A stretch of DNA of 64,000 bases from JANOZM01 sp031429355. Lineage in GTDB: Bacteria; Pseudomonadota; Gammaproteobacteria; Burkholderiales; Burkholderiaceae_E. The stretch is from positions 434,001 to 498,000 of the forward strand of contig JANOZM010000016.1 in the NCBI GenBank assembly GCA_031429355.1, written 5' to 3'. Below the pieces are notes generated by a model. That model was not told the DNA's origin. It ran no database searches and worked only from the letters and a program-made list of their open reading frames with translations. Position 1 is the first letter of the stretch, and each line of letters starts with the position of its first letter. Of this stretch, positions 52,203 to 61,238 are shown in pieces. Position numbers and translations under genes: made by a program.

Positions 52203-53167
52203 CAGTTTCTATCGTCAATTACAGGACGCCACAACTAGTCATTGAATGCGTCGCGTCTGTAAAGAGGTTTGCACCGCAAGGCTGCGATCTGGATATTGCC
52301 GTCGTTGATAATGAATCTGGTGATAACAGCTTAGCGATAATTGGAGCGGCGCATCCCGATATTCGTTCGATAGACTCTGGTGCAAATCGCGGCTTTGCTG
52401 GAGGGAACAACTTAGTGCTGCGTGATAACACTTCTGACTTTGTCTTTCTGCTAAATAGCGATGCTTCAATTCAAGCCAATACTATTCAGACACTCGTTGA
52501 TGTGCTGCAAAACAATCTATCGTTAGGCGCTGTTGGAGCTCGAGTCGTTAACGCTTCTGATGGCGCCGATCAAGACTATCCATTTCGCTTTCCCAGTTTG
52601 TCGGCAATGCTTGAACGCGCTCTGTTTGGCGCACAGTACCCGGCGGCAAACAAAAGTGAACCTATCGAACTTGAACGTCTGCACGGCGCAGGGATTTTGA
52701 TCCCTAACCGCGTTTTACGCTCAGTTGGCCTTTTGGACGAGAGCTTTTTTATGTATGACGAAGATGTCGATTGGTGCACCCGAGCACGATCAAAAGGATG
52801 GTTACTTGCGCTAGTTCCAAATGCGCGCATATTTCATCATGGCGGAGCATCATCAAAACGGCCTCCAAGCGGACAGCGAACATGGCCAGAGGCATCTCAG
52901 ACGGCCTTGCGTATGCGCTACGAACTGCGCAAGAGCCGCTATCGGCTGTATCACCTGCATCGTAGTAAGCTAGAAAGCTGTGCTTTAAAACTCCTGACCG
53001 ATTGCATTGTCTTGGCTCAGTGTTTTCGTGCTGCATCAACTTGGGTATTAAAACCAACGTTGCGGCCAGCGGCGGTTGCCATGATTCGATCCAACCTACG
53101 CATCATGGCGTTGAATCCGTTTGCGCAGGTGGAATCCACAACAAAAGCGGTTTTTAGCCGATCATAA
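52193..53167 (+). CDS. Glycosyltransferase family 2
   Basis: A 324-residue GT-A enzyme of the rhamnosyl/galactofuranosyl-transferase-like branch. SIVNYRTPQLVIECVAS, VVDNESGDNS, GANRGFAGGNN and LLNSDASI are its nucleotide-sugar blocks, and GAGILIPNRVLRSVGLLDESFFMYDEDVDWCTRA contains the ED active-site part. It overlaps the preceding gene by 10 bases. Confidence 0.88.
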   Translation: MRLTVSIVNYRTPQLVIECVASVKRFAPQGCDLDIAVVDNESGDNSLAIIGAAHPDIRSIDSGANRGFAGGNNLVLRDNTSDFVFLLNSDASIQANTIQTLVDVLQNNLSLGAVGARVVNASDGADQDYPFRFPSLSAMLERALFGAQYPAANKSEPIELERLHGAGILIPNRVLRSVGLLDESFFMYDEDVDWCTRARSKGWLLALVPNARIFHHGGASSKRPPSGQRTWPEASQTALRMRYELRKSRYRLYHLHRSKLESCALKLLTDCIVLAQCFRAASTWVLKPTLRPAAVAMIRSNLRIMALNPFAQVESTTKAVFSRS

Positions 53168-54642
53168 TGATCAACATCAACAATCCTCATTTTGATTTTC
53201 GGAACGAGCGACTGCGCCAAATTCTGGTCATAGCGCTTTCAGCCTTACTTGGCTTTGCGTTAGCCATGCTGATTGTGTCTTGGCCTATGCCTGGCATGGC
53301 CGCGCCAATTGTGTTAGCGGCTATAGTAATTTTTACACGGCAGCCTAAATGGTTACTGCTCGCATTTTTTACCAGTTTAGCGATTCCTATCCAGCGCAGC
53401 ATTGGCGGTATCGCGTTAAATACATCAGACGGTCTGCTAGTTCTTTGGTGTGTTCTATGGCCATTCATGATGGCTCGCAATGGAAATGGGGCGTTTGAAC
53501 GTTGGCGAGTTCCTGCGTTGGTAATTTATATCGCGCCTTTTGTAGTCGCAGTACTGTTGTCGCAAGTGAACTCGATTTCTCCGTCTGCCAGTTTCAAGCA
53601 AGTGCTGCGAGTCATCGAATGGTTTGTATTGTTACCACTTGCATTAAGTGTGATTATTCCCGACGCTCGCTTCCAACGCTTTGCGGGCCTAATGCTTATG
53701 TTAGTTCCGTGCGTTTTTTCAATCGACGGCATCTATGAATACTTTAATAATGGCCAAACGTTAAGCGGAATGATTGGTATTAGCGTTCCAATTCCTGAAG
53801 GTGGTGAATCGCAAATCCGCCACACATTCGACATTTCAGGGCGAGCCGGCAGTAGTTTCGGTGGTGCGCAGGGCCTTGCAATGTACTTAGTGATGACAAT
53901 GGGGTTCTCTATTGCACACTTCCTTTATTGTTCGGAAACTTGGCTCAAGCGCTTAGCACTGTTTTGTTTTTTGATAAGTATCGGCGGCTTGGCTGTAGCC
54001 CAGTCACGCGGTGGCTTTATTGGCGCATTCGCAGTTGTATTCGCCATTGTTTTAACCGTCAATCGCAAATTGAGAGTTCCAATACTCATGATTGGCCTGA
54101 CAACTTTGGCCATTGGACTAGGGTTTCTCGGCAACTGGAGCAATTGGGACGGCACCATTGCGGGCCTAGTGCCGGGAGGAAGACCCGAAGCTGTGCTCGA
54201 TCGTTTGATACTGTGGAACGTTGTTTGGGATGTATTTTATGAAAATCCATTGCTCGGTGTCGGATTGGGTAATTTTCGCGATGCCTTTTTCGCCAATGAG
54301 GCGTGGTTGCACGTAGATCTTGCATACCCGTCGCTACACGCACACAGCACCTATCTTGAACTGCTTGCTGATACTGGGGCGATTGGTTTATTTGCTTTCC
54401 TACTTTTTCTTTTTCTCACAACGCAACGCCTTTTGGCGCTATGGTCAACCGGGGGTCAACCTATTCTTACCCTTGCCGCGATCGGATCGCTAGCGGCTTA
54501 CCTTGTTTTTGCGATGGTCGATATGTTGTTACTTCAAAACATACATCTACTATTGTTGCTAGTGCTCTCAGTTGGCATGGCTGATAAAAATGCGTCGACG
54601 CTCGGGGTTTTGCGAAACAAGCCGTTCGGAGAATCGTTATGA
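53167..54642 (+). CDS. O-antigen ligase family protein (probable Wzy-type polymerase)
   Basis: A 491-residue inner-membrane protein with about twelve hydrophobic segments and one large periplasmic loop (about 330-390). The loop and its border contain LWNVVWDVFYENPLLGVGLGNFRD and HAHSTYLELLADTGAIGL, the typical O-antigen-ligase/Wzy_C motif with its histidine. In an EPS operon with a flippase it most likely polymerises repeat units. TAATG overlap with the gene before and ATGA overlap with the gene after. Confidence 0.85.
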   Translation: MININNPHFDFRNERLRQILVIALSALLGFALAMLIVSWPMPGMAAPIVLAAIVIFTRQPKWLLLAFFTSLAIPIQRSIGGIALNTSDGLLVLWCVLWPFMMARNGNGAFERWRVPALVIYIAPFVVAVLLSQVNSISPSASFKQVLRVIEWFVLLPLALSVIIPDARFQRFAGLMLMLVPCVFSIDGIYEYFNNGQTLSGMIGISVPIPEGGESQIRHTFDISGRAGSSFGGAQGLAMYLVMTMGFSIAHFLYCSETWLKRLALFCFLISIGGLAVAQSRGGFIGAFAVVFAIVLTVNRKLRVPILMIGLTTLAIGLGFLGNWSNWDGTIAGLVPGGRPEAVLDRLILWNVVWDVFYENPLLGVGLGNFRDAFFANEAWLHVDLAYPSLHAHSTYLELLADTGAIGLFAFLLFLFLTTQRLLALWSTGGQPILTLAAIGSLAAYLVFAMVDMLLLQNIHLLLLLVLSVGMADKNASTLGVLRNKPFGESL

Positions 54643-55892
54643 AGGTTCTATTGTTTGTTGAAGCGCTGTCGATTGGCGGGCTACCTAATTACGTTCTTGA
54701 CCTTGCGCGCGCATTAAGTGACACGGGGCATACGGTAGCGCTAGCCCACGCTAGCAATGAAGTTCCGAACCATCTCGAAATAAGCAATGTTTTGCTCCTG
54801 GCAATAAACCAAAAGGCTTCTGGCTTCGACTTTGAACCAGTCATTGCTTGGGCACCTGATTTGATTCACGTACATCTCTGTAGCGATTTAGACTTGCTCG
54901 AAGGATTGCGCATATTCGGGGTACCTCAAATTCGCTCTTTTCATGATTACACATCAGTGTGTTTAAGGCGAGGTCGGCGGCGAGTTCCTGGTGATCGTTG
55001 CCAGCGCTCACTTGGATATTCTTGTTTGCTATTCGGATGCAGCCTTGGCGCGCCGCAACCCGGCAGCAAATTGCCAGGATGGAAGAGAATTTCCGGAAAG
55101 TTGGCCGAGCGTTCGCGATACCAAAAATTTGATGCAACGGTAGTTGGTAGTCAATATATGAAACGCATGCTGATTAAAAACGGTTTTGATGAAAACCGCA
55201 TTCAATTGATTCCATACTTCAGTAAGTTTGACCATTTTGCTAATGGCGAGAAAATTGCTGAGCCCAAGCCTAAAGGAATACCGGCGTTAGATAGACCATT
55301 AGATTTTCTATTTACTGGTCAAGCTGTAGCCGGCAAAGGGCTGCACGTTCTGATGCAAGCTCTTGTTGGATTAGAAGGTAACTGGCGCTTGACGGTCGTT
55401 GCCGATGGGCCAACGATGAGTACTGTGCGTGCAATTACTCAACGAGGTGGTTTAACGGATCAAGTCAATTTCAAAGGTTGGATGCCCCAGTCCGAATTGG
55501 TCAACCTATATCGCCAGGCCGATTTACTGATCATCCCTTCTGTTTGGGACGATCCTGGACCACTAGTGGGACTAGAAGCAATGTCGATGGGCACACCCGT
55601 TTTAGGTTTTCCAGTTGGCGGTATTCCAGATTACATCGTCGATGGAAGCACAGGATTTTTAGCGAATGAAGTTTCAGTGTCTGCATTGCGACAGGGTCTT
55701 GAACGCGCAATGGGGACAGCATCCAAACTTCATGACATGGGCATGCAAGCGCGCAAGCTCATCGTTGAACACCATAGCCGCGCCAACCACCTGGAGCAAA
55801 TTTGCAAGCTTTATGCGGACGCTATTGCAACGCATACTGAAATGGCAAAAACGGATTCGCAAACCCGAATTGTAGAAGCGGAGCATGTATGA
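54639..55892 (+). CDS. Glycosyltransferase family 4
   Basis: A 417-residue GT-B enzyme. The N-terminal domain begins VEALSIGGLPNYVLDLARAL, and the C-terminal domain has FTGQAVAGKGLHVLMQAL, FKGWMPQSELVNLYRQADLLIIPSVWDDPGPLVGLEAMSMGTPVLGF, the EX7E-type motif of the family. A Cys-rich segment around residues 105-145 (CLRRGRRRVPGDRCQRSLGYSCLLFGCS) is typical of a GT4 subgroup. The sugar is unknown. Confidence 0.9.
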   Translation: MKVLLFVEALSIGGLPNYVLDLARALSDTGHTVALAHASNEVPNHLEISNVLLLAINQKASGFDFEPVIAWAPDLIHVHLCSDLDLLEGLRIFGVPQIRSFHDYTSVCLRRGRRRVPGDRCQRSLGYSCLLFGCSLGAPQPGSKLPGWKRISGKLAERSRYQKFDATVVGSQYMKRMLIKNGFDENRIQLIPYFSKFDHFANGEKIAEPKPKGIPALDRPLDFLFTGQAVAGKGLHVLMQALVGLEGNWRLTVVADGPTMSTVRAITQRGGLTDQVNFKGWMPQSELVNLYRQADLLIIPSVWDDPGPLVGLEAMSMGTPVLGFPVGGIPDYIVDGSTGFLANEVSVSALRQGLERAMGTASKLHDMGMQARKLIVEHHSRANHLEQICKLYADAIATHTEMAKTDSQTRIVEAEHV

Positions 55893-57043
55893 CTACCCTG
55901 ACTGCACATAGTTTTCTTGGTAACCTAAATCAAATATATGAGAGAACACTTGGTAGGCCGATACACCAAAAAGGCGAATTATTGTGCCTTCAGCGATTGC
56001 GTGGGCTTGCCGTCTTAATGGTGCTTATTGTGCATATTGAAGATGTAGGACGTCACTTTCCCGGTGCATCCCAAACGGCATCACTTTACTCGCGCCATCT
56101 GGGTTATTCCGCAGCCGATCTTTTCTTTGTCATTAGTGGCTTCGTTATGGCCTACATCACGTTCACGCGTCCCTTTAATGCCCGATCTTGGGCGATTAGC
56201 CGTTTTATGCGCATTTACCCAATGTACATTTTTTTCTCGTTGTTAGTTATGGGTCTTTGGCTTTACGATTCGAAAATGACGATGGGAACAGGCGAGCAAT
56301 ATTGGAGCCGAGTTGTAATATCGTTAATGGGTCTGCCTCAAGCCGATCTGCCTTTATTGTTTGTTGGCTGGACAGTCGAACACGAAATTTTATTTTATAC
56401 GGTTGTTTTTTTAACAGCCCATTTTTTAGGTCGTGAGCGTTTGCCCCTTGTCATGTCTACCTTAGCCGCTCTTGCACTTGGACGATGGTTGCTTTTTCAA
56501 ACGACGGGAAGAGAAATTTGGGACTACCATTTAACTTCGCCTTACATTATTCAATTTGCAATGGGCGTTTTGATCTATCGTTACTGGGGTTCTTTAGCTA
56601 AGTTCGGTTGGAAGGTCCCAATACTGGTTGGTTCGCTGTTTTTAACTGCCGGAATAGTTTTGGCTACTTCGGGAACAATAAACAAAGAACCAATGGGCCG
56701 TATTTTGCTGTTCGGTTGCGCCTACAGTTGCTATCTGCTCGCAGCGTTAAATCTTGAGCAGTCGCAACGCGCCAATGGAAAGTTTCGCCAACATCGAGAT
56801 GTTCTCGTTTGGATTGGCGATGCTTCGTACTCGATCTACCTAACCCATGCTTTTGTGCTTGCCACATTTGGAAAACTTTTTTACTTTATTCATTCGCCAT
56901 TGGCGCAGTGGATTGCAATGGGTGCCGCAGCAGCTTCCACCATGGTTGTTGGACTGATCACACACATCTATATGGAACGGCGCGTCATGGAATGGGGTCG
57001 TGTACTTTCTAAACCATCCAAATCGGCATCTTCCGCGCAATGA
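55889..57043 (+). CDS. Acyltransferase family 3 (OafA/YrhL-like)
   Basis: A 384-residue membrane acyltransferase with ten or so hydrophobic segments. It has the family start LQRLRGLAVLMVLIVHIED with the conserved His, and FFVISGFVMAYIT. Such enzymes O-acetylate or otherwise acylate exopolysaccharide. ATGA overlap with the GT4 gene. Confidence 0.9.
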   Translation: MTTLTAHSFLGNLNQIYERTLGRPIHQKGELLCLQRLRGLAVLMVLIVHIEDVGRHFPGASQTASLYSRHLGYSAADLFFVISGFVMAYITFTRPFNARSWAISRFMRIYPMYIFFSLLVMGLWLYDSKMTMGTGEQYWSRVVISLMGLPQADLPLLFVGWTVEHEILFYTVVFLTAHFLGRERLPLVMSTLAALALGRWLLFQTTGREIWDYHLTSPYIIQFAMGVLIYRYWGSLAKFGWKVPILVGSLFLTAGIVLATSGTINKEPMGRILLFGCAYSCYLLAALNLEQSQRANGKFRQHRDVLVWIGDASYSIYLTHAFVLATFGKLFYFIHSPLAQWIAMGAAAASTMVVGLITHIYMERRVMEWGRVLSKPSKSASSAQ

Positions 57044-57053
57044 AAGGGAATAT

Positions 57054-57650
57054 ATGCAAATGAATGAAGTTGCAAGTGCAGATCTCATTCCTGCGGTTCC
57101 CCCTGTAGCACCAATTGCAGTGCAGGAATTGATGGCTGCAGTTTTAAGCGAGTCACGCCGTCGAGCGATTAAGCAAATTATGTTCGTTGGGGCAAATCCG
57201 AAAGTGGGAACCACTTTTTTAATCAATCATTTTGCGAATCAAATGGTGCCCATTATTGGAAAAGTATTGATCGTTGAAGTGCGCCAAGAAGTGCCCGATG
57301 CCTATGCCCCACTCGATCCTCTTGCAGCGCATTTTGTAACGCGTGCAACGATGCAGCCAGCAACTTGCCTCGCATTCGTAGCGCGTGGTCGCAGTGCCCT
57401 TCCAGACGAATGGCTTAAGGAATATGGCCTCATTTTATGGGACGTGCCACCGATTAGCGTAATGCCCGTCTCAATCGCTCTTGCTAGCTATGTCGATGGC
57501 ATATTGTTTCTAGCGCAAGCCAACAGTACGAGACGCCATGTTGCATCGCAAGCAGTAAAACGTCTTGAGGAAAGCGGCGGACGCGTTATGGGAGTAGCGC
57601 TAACCCGTGTAAAAACGTACATACCTTCGTGGTTGTATAGATTTCTTTAG
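57054..57650 (+). CDS. CpsD/CapB-like P-loop protein with degenerate Walker A
   Basis: A 198-residue cytoplasmic protein that takes the place of the bacterial tyrosine kinase of EPS operons. The fold is visible (LIVEVR, then LILWDVPP as Walker B, and a C-terminal region with VKRLEESGGRVMGVALTRV). The Walker A loop reads GANPKVGTT (46-54), one residue shorter than KGGxGKTT-type loops and without the invariant Lys next to the threonines. No Tyr cluster is present at the C terminus, only two Tyr. It is probably not an active kinase. AAGGGA before the ATG at 57054 fixes the start. Confidence 0.7.
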   Translation: MQMNEVASADLIPAVPPVAPIAVQELMAAVLSESRRRAIKQIMFVGANPKVGTTFLINHFANQMVPIIGKVLIVEVRQEVPDAYAPLDPLAAHFVTRATMQPATCLAFVARGRSALPDEWLKEYGLILWDVPPISVMPVSIALASYVDGILFLAQANSTRRHVASQAVKRLEESGGRVMGVALTRVKTYIPSWLYRFL

Positions 57651-57683
57651 TTTCTGATAAAACTTATTAACGAGGGGCAACTT

Positions 57684-58451
57684 TTGAAAACCATAATTAA
57701 AGCTATTCGAACTTCACTATTGATTGCCGTCAGTGCGAATGTAATTGGTGCATGTACTTCTATTCCAGTCGCACATTTGCCCCAAGCTCAATCGCTACCA
57801 CTAGTTGACGAAGCCAATCTTGATTCTGAACCACTTTATAAAATACGTGCGGGCGATGAACTTGACATTAAATTCTTTTATACCAAGGAACTTAATGAAA
57901 GCGTAAAGGTGCGTCCAGATGGTTTTATTTCGCTACAACTTGTTGATGACGTGAAAGTTGCGGGACTTACCCCGCAAGTGCTCGATCAAGAACTAACCAC
58001 GCGTTATTCTCAACATTTAAAAAACCCTGTTCTTTCTGTCATAGTCCGCAACGCAGTCGGGTTGCGTGCTTATGTTGGTGGAGAAGTTGCTGCACCGCAA
58101 TTGATCCCTCTTGAAGGCGGCGTGACTCCTTTACAAGCACTGTTTCGAGCCGGTGGTATGCGCCCTACTGCTCACGTTGGTGCGGTCATCCTAATTCGCA
58201 AAGGCGACAACGGTCAGCCCCTTGTTTATCAGCTCGATTTAAGTGAGAAATCAATTGTCGAAGGACGTCGTGATCTGCGGATCGCAATGCGCCCCTCGGA
58301 TGTACTGTTTGTACCCCGTTCGCCAATCGCCAACGCGAATCTTTGGGTGCAACAGTACATTTCGGACTTAGTGCTATTTCGCGGGGTGAATTTGGGTTAC
58401 AGCCATTCAGTGTTACATAACGGAGGTTCGAGTGGTATCGTTATTCCATAA
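57684..58451 (+). CDS. Polysaccharide export outer-membrane lipoprotein (OPX/Wza family)
   Basis: A 255-residue export protein. The N terminus has a lipobox (VIGAC at residue 24), then the Poly_export domain (YKIRAGDELDIKFFYTKELNESVKVRPDGFISLQLV) and one SLBB domain (LRAYVGGEVAAPQLIPL). The start is a TTG with a strong GAGGGG ribosome-binding site seven bases before it. It is shorter than Wza and lacks its C-terminal membrane helix, like many betaproteobacterial OPX proteins. Confidence 0.92.
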   Translation: MKTIIKAIRTSLLIAVSANVIGACTSIPVAHLPQAQSLPLVDEANLDSEPLYKIRAGDELDIKFFYTKELNESVKVRPDGFISLQLVDDVKVAGLTPQVLDQELTTRYSQHLKNPVLSVIVRNAVGLRAYVGGEVAAPQLIPLEGGVTPLQALFRAGGMRPTAHVGAVILIRKGDNGQPLVYQLDLSEKSIVEGRRDLRIAMRPSDVLFVPRSPIANANLWVQQYISDLVLFRGVNLGYSHSVLHNGGSSGIVIP

Positions 58452-59634
58452 GCGACACGTGACTCGTTTGATTAATTGCCGATGGATTGCGAAACCAAAA
58501 TCGCAATTTCTTTCGGTAATAGCGGCTCTAATATTTGTTCTTTCAGCGACAACGGTTCAAGCTCAAGCATTACCGACATTTGGTATAAATGCCCTCTGGA
58601 TTCCGGGTGACGCGAATAGTTTGCGTGAACGTTTTCGTAAAGCAAGAGCAATCGGAATCAAAGAAGTGCGCCTCGACTGGGAATGGCGACAAGCTGAAAA
58701 AAAACAAGGCGAATATCGTTGGGAAAAATTCGATATTTTGGTGAAGACCGCACGTGAAGAAGGCATCTCGTTATTACCAATTGTTCACTACGCCCCCGAT
58801 TGGGCCCTGTTAAAAGATCGGAAAGCCGATGACGTCTACGAGCTAGCGCCTCGGGCCGAAAGCTATGCTGATTTCGCAAAATTTATGCTTAACTCAATCC
58901 TACGTTATGGACCAGGCGGGAATGCACCAGTTCCATTTACGCCGATTAAACACTGGCAAGCCTGGAACGAACCAAATTTACGTCAGTTTTGGGGGCCACG
59001 TCCCGACCCGGCTGGCTATGCGCGCATGATGCAACAAGTTCGAGACACCTTAGCACCAGTGCGTTCACAGATTCAAATAGTGCATGCTGGATTATCCAAG
59101 ATCGACATTGAATTTATGTGGAAACTGTGGGATGCCAATGCGCGCCACGGCGACACTTTTGATGTATTCGCGGTCCACCCGTATTTATACGACGGTAACG
59201 ATGGTATTCGCGAACCCGAAGCGATGGATCGAGACGATTCAAAGGCCGGACCAATGGGGTTTATTGGCAGCATTAAAGATACCGGTTACATGGGAAAGAT
59301 TTTCAACATTCAACTCTTTATGACCTTACGCGGATCGCCAGGCAAACCCATTTGGATCACCGAAATGGGCTATTTCGTTGCCAAACATCGGTTGGGTGTT
59401 GACGAAGCTCAGCAAGGTATCCGCCTAAAGCGGACTGTCGATTTCGTAAAGCAAAAATTGACTGACCAACGATTTGGTGAAGGTGCCCGTGCAATTCCCG
59501 CTAACGTACAACGCTTGTACTGGTTCTCTCTTGAAGACTATCCTTCACCTGAGGGCTTGGGTACTTTCGGAGTGTTTCGCCCAGACGGAACGTTGCGCCC
59601 TTCGGGGGAAATGCTGCGAAGCTACAATCGATGA
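58432..59634 (+). CDS. Secreted glycoside hydrolase, GH39/GH5-like TIM barrel
   Basis: A 400-residue protein with a signal peptide that ends VQAQA at about 46. The clan-A fold is shown by the acid/base E180 in QAWNEPN and the nucleophile E311 in WITEMGY. The closest pattern is beta-xylosidase (GH39)/PslG-type. In other EPS systems such enzymes trim or release the polymer in the periplasm. The GTG start has a near-ideal GGAGG six bases before it and overlaps the OPX gene by 20 bases. Confidence 0.82.
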   Translation: MVSLFHKRHVTRLINCRWIAKPKSQFLSVIAALIFVLSATTVQAQALPTFGINALWIPGDANSLRERFRKARAIGIKEVRLDWEWRQAEKKQGEYRWEKFDILVKTAREEGISLLPIVHYAPDWALLKDRKADDVYELAPRAESYADFAKFMLNSILRYGPGGNAPVPFTPIKHWQAWNEPNLRQFWGPRPDPAGYARMMQQVRDTLAPVRSQIQIVHAGLSKIDIEFMWKLWDANARHGDTFDVFAVHPYLYDGNDGIREPEAMDRDDSKAGPMGFIGSIKDTGYMGKIFNIQLFMTLRGSPGKPIWITEMGYFVAKHRLGVDEAQQGIRLKRTVDFVKQKLTDQRFGEGARAIPANVQRLYWFSLEDYPSPEGLGTFGVFRPDGTLRPSGEMLRSYNR

Positions 59635-59719
59635 ATCGGAACAAAATTCTTTCAATGATTTCTATTCAATACTCTAACTGTGTTTCAGATCGAACGTTAA
59701 ATGGGCTAAGGAGCCAATC

Positions 59720-61237
59720 GTGACTATACGCGACATACTCAATGTTCTCTTCCGGCGATGGCTCGTGATCTTAGCGTTTTTCCTAACGACCATTTTAGGC
59801 GGCTTTGCGGGTCTTAAGTACATCGCACCTACCTATGAAGCGAAAGCTCGTTTGTTGGTACGAATTGGCAGCGAAGATATTTATATGCCCGCCTTACGAA
59901 GTAGTCAGTTCCGTGCACCCGTTGTGTCGGTCGTACGCGAGGAGCAATTGCGTTCAGAGGCTAATATCCTAAGCGACGGTGATTTAGCTCGAAAGGTTGT
60001 TGAAAAACTCACTCCACAAGTACTGTTCCCCGGCATCGATGCAAATCACCCTTGGTACACCCCCAAAGGCGTACTGCAATTATTAAACGAGATCTATCGC
60101 GGCTTAGAAGACTACTTTTTTAAAGCTTCAGCGAATCGCACCCTCGAAGATCGTGCAGTAGTATCGTTTCAAAATGCAATCAAAGCAGAAGCGGTGAAAA
60201 GTTCGAACTTGCTCGAAGTGTCGTTTCGAAATAAGTCCCCGCAGGCGGCCTCCGAAGGCCTCAACGCTCTTGTCAATTTGTATCTGACTGAGCGCGTCCG
60301 TATATTTCAACGCGAGCAGGCCGGCTTTTACAGCACCCAGTTAGCGAACTTAAACCAACAAATGCGAGAGGCCGAGACCGCGATAGAAGCCTTTCGGTCG
60401 AAAGGTAATATTGTTGATCTCGATAAACAACGACTCGCGCAAATTGACAGTCTTAACGATGTTCGAAAACGCATTGATGAGAACCGGGTAGCATTTGCCC
60501 TGATCGAGAGACGTAACCAGATTTTGAAATTACAGTTGAATAGTCAACCTACAACTACACAAGTTGGTGGCGCAGAAAGTGCGAATAGCTTCACAATAAG
60601 TGAATTAAATAAGCACTTAGCGGAAATCCAACGCAGTGAATTAGAAATTGGGCAAAATTACTCTGAGTCTGATCCGCGTTTAATTTCGTTACGTGAACAG
60701 CGGCGGATGATCGAATCATTACTTGATGACCAGCAAAAGAAGCGTTATTCCTCGTCTCAACAAGGCATTAACCCATTGAATGCGCGGATTCGTGACGACT
60801 TGTTACGCTCTGAAGCCGAATTAGGTGGCCTTGGTCAGGCTCGATTAAATTTGACAAAACTAGAGCGTGAAATCACCGGTCGCCTTGGTAACTTTAATGA
60901 ACTTGACTCTGGTGACAAGCAGTTATCTCAGCGCATTCAAATGCTGCGCGATTCGCGCCAACTCTACCTCGAAAAAGCAGAGGAGGCACGACTTGCTGAA
61001 GCGCAGGCACTAGCTCGAAATGGTAACGTTTCGGTCGTCAGTTATGCCAGCCCACCCACATCGCCTGTTAGCCCTAAGTTATGGTTAGTTCTCATTGGTG
61101 TATTTGCGGGTGGATTAATTGGGAGCATTACCTTAGCCTTTGCACTCGAATGGCTAGACGATAGTTTAAAGTCTGAGTCCGACGTGAGGCGCTATTTAGG
61201 CTTACCTTTGCTGGCAAAAGTCTCGCAGCTGCAATAA
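59720..61237 (+). CDS. Chain-length determinant protein (Wzz/GumC family, no kinase domain)
   Basis: A 505-residue inner-membrane co-polymerase. The first membrane segment is at about 15-36, a Wzz domain follows (YEAKARLLVRIGSEDIY), then long coiled coils (about 190-260, 295-335, 350-430) and the second membrane segment near 455-475. The P-x2-P-x4 motif SPPTSPVSPKLWLV precedes that second segment. The protein ends soon after, so any kinase must be separate, which here would be the degenerate CpsD-like protein. GTG start with GGAG before it. Confidence 0.9.
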   Translation: MTIRDILNVLFRRWLVILAFFLTTILGGFAGLKYIAPTYEAKARLLVRIGSEDIYMPALRSSQFRAPVVSVVREEQLRSEANILSDGDLARKVVEKLTPQVLFPGIDANHPWYTPKGVLQLLNEIYRGLEDYFFKASANRTLEDRAVVSFQNAIKAEAVKSSNLLEVSFRNKSPQAASEGLNALVNLYLTERVRIFQREQAGFYSTQLANLNQQMREAETAIEAFRSKGNIVDLDKQRLAQIDSLNDVRKRIDENRVAFALIERRNQILKLQLNSQPTTTQVGGAESANSFTISELNKHLAEIQRSELEIGQNYSESDPRLISLREQRRMIESLLDDQQKKRYSSSQQGINPLNARIRDDLLRSEAELGGLGQARLNLTKLEREITGRLGNFNELDSGDKQLSQRIQMLRDSRQLYLEKAEEARLAEAQALARNGNVSVVSYASPPTSPVSPKLWLVLIGVFAGGLIGSITLAFALEWLDDSLKSESDVRRYLGLPLLAKVSQLQ

Positions 61238-61238
61238 C

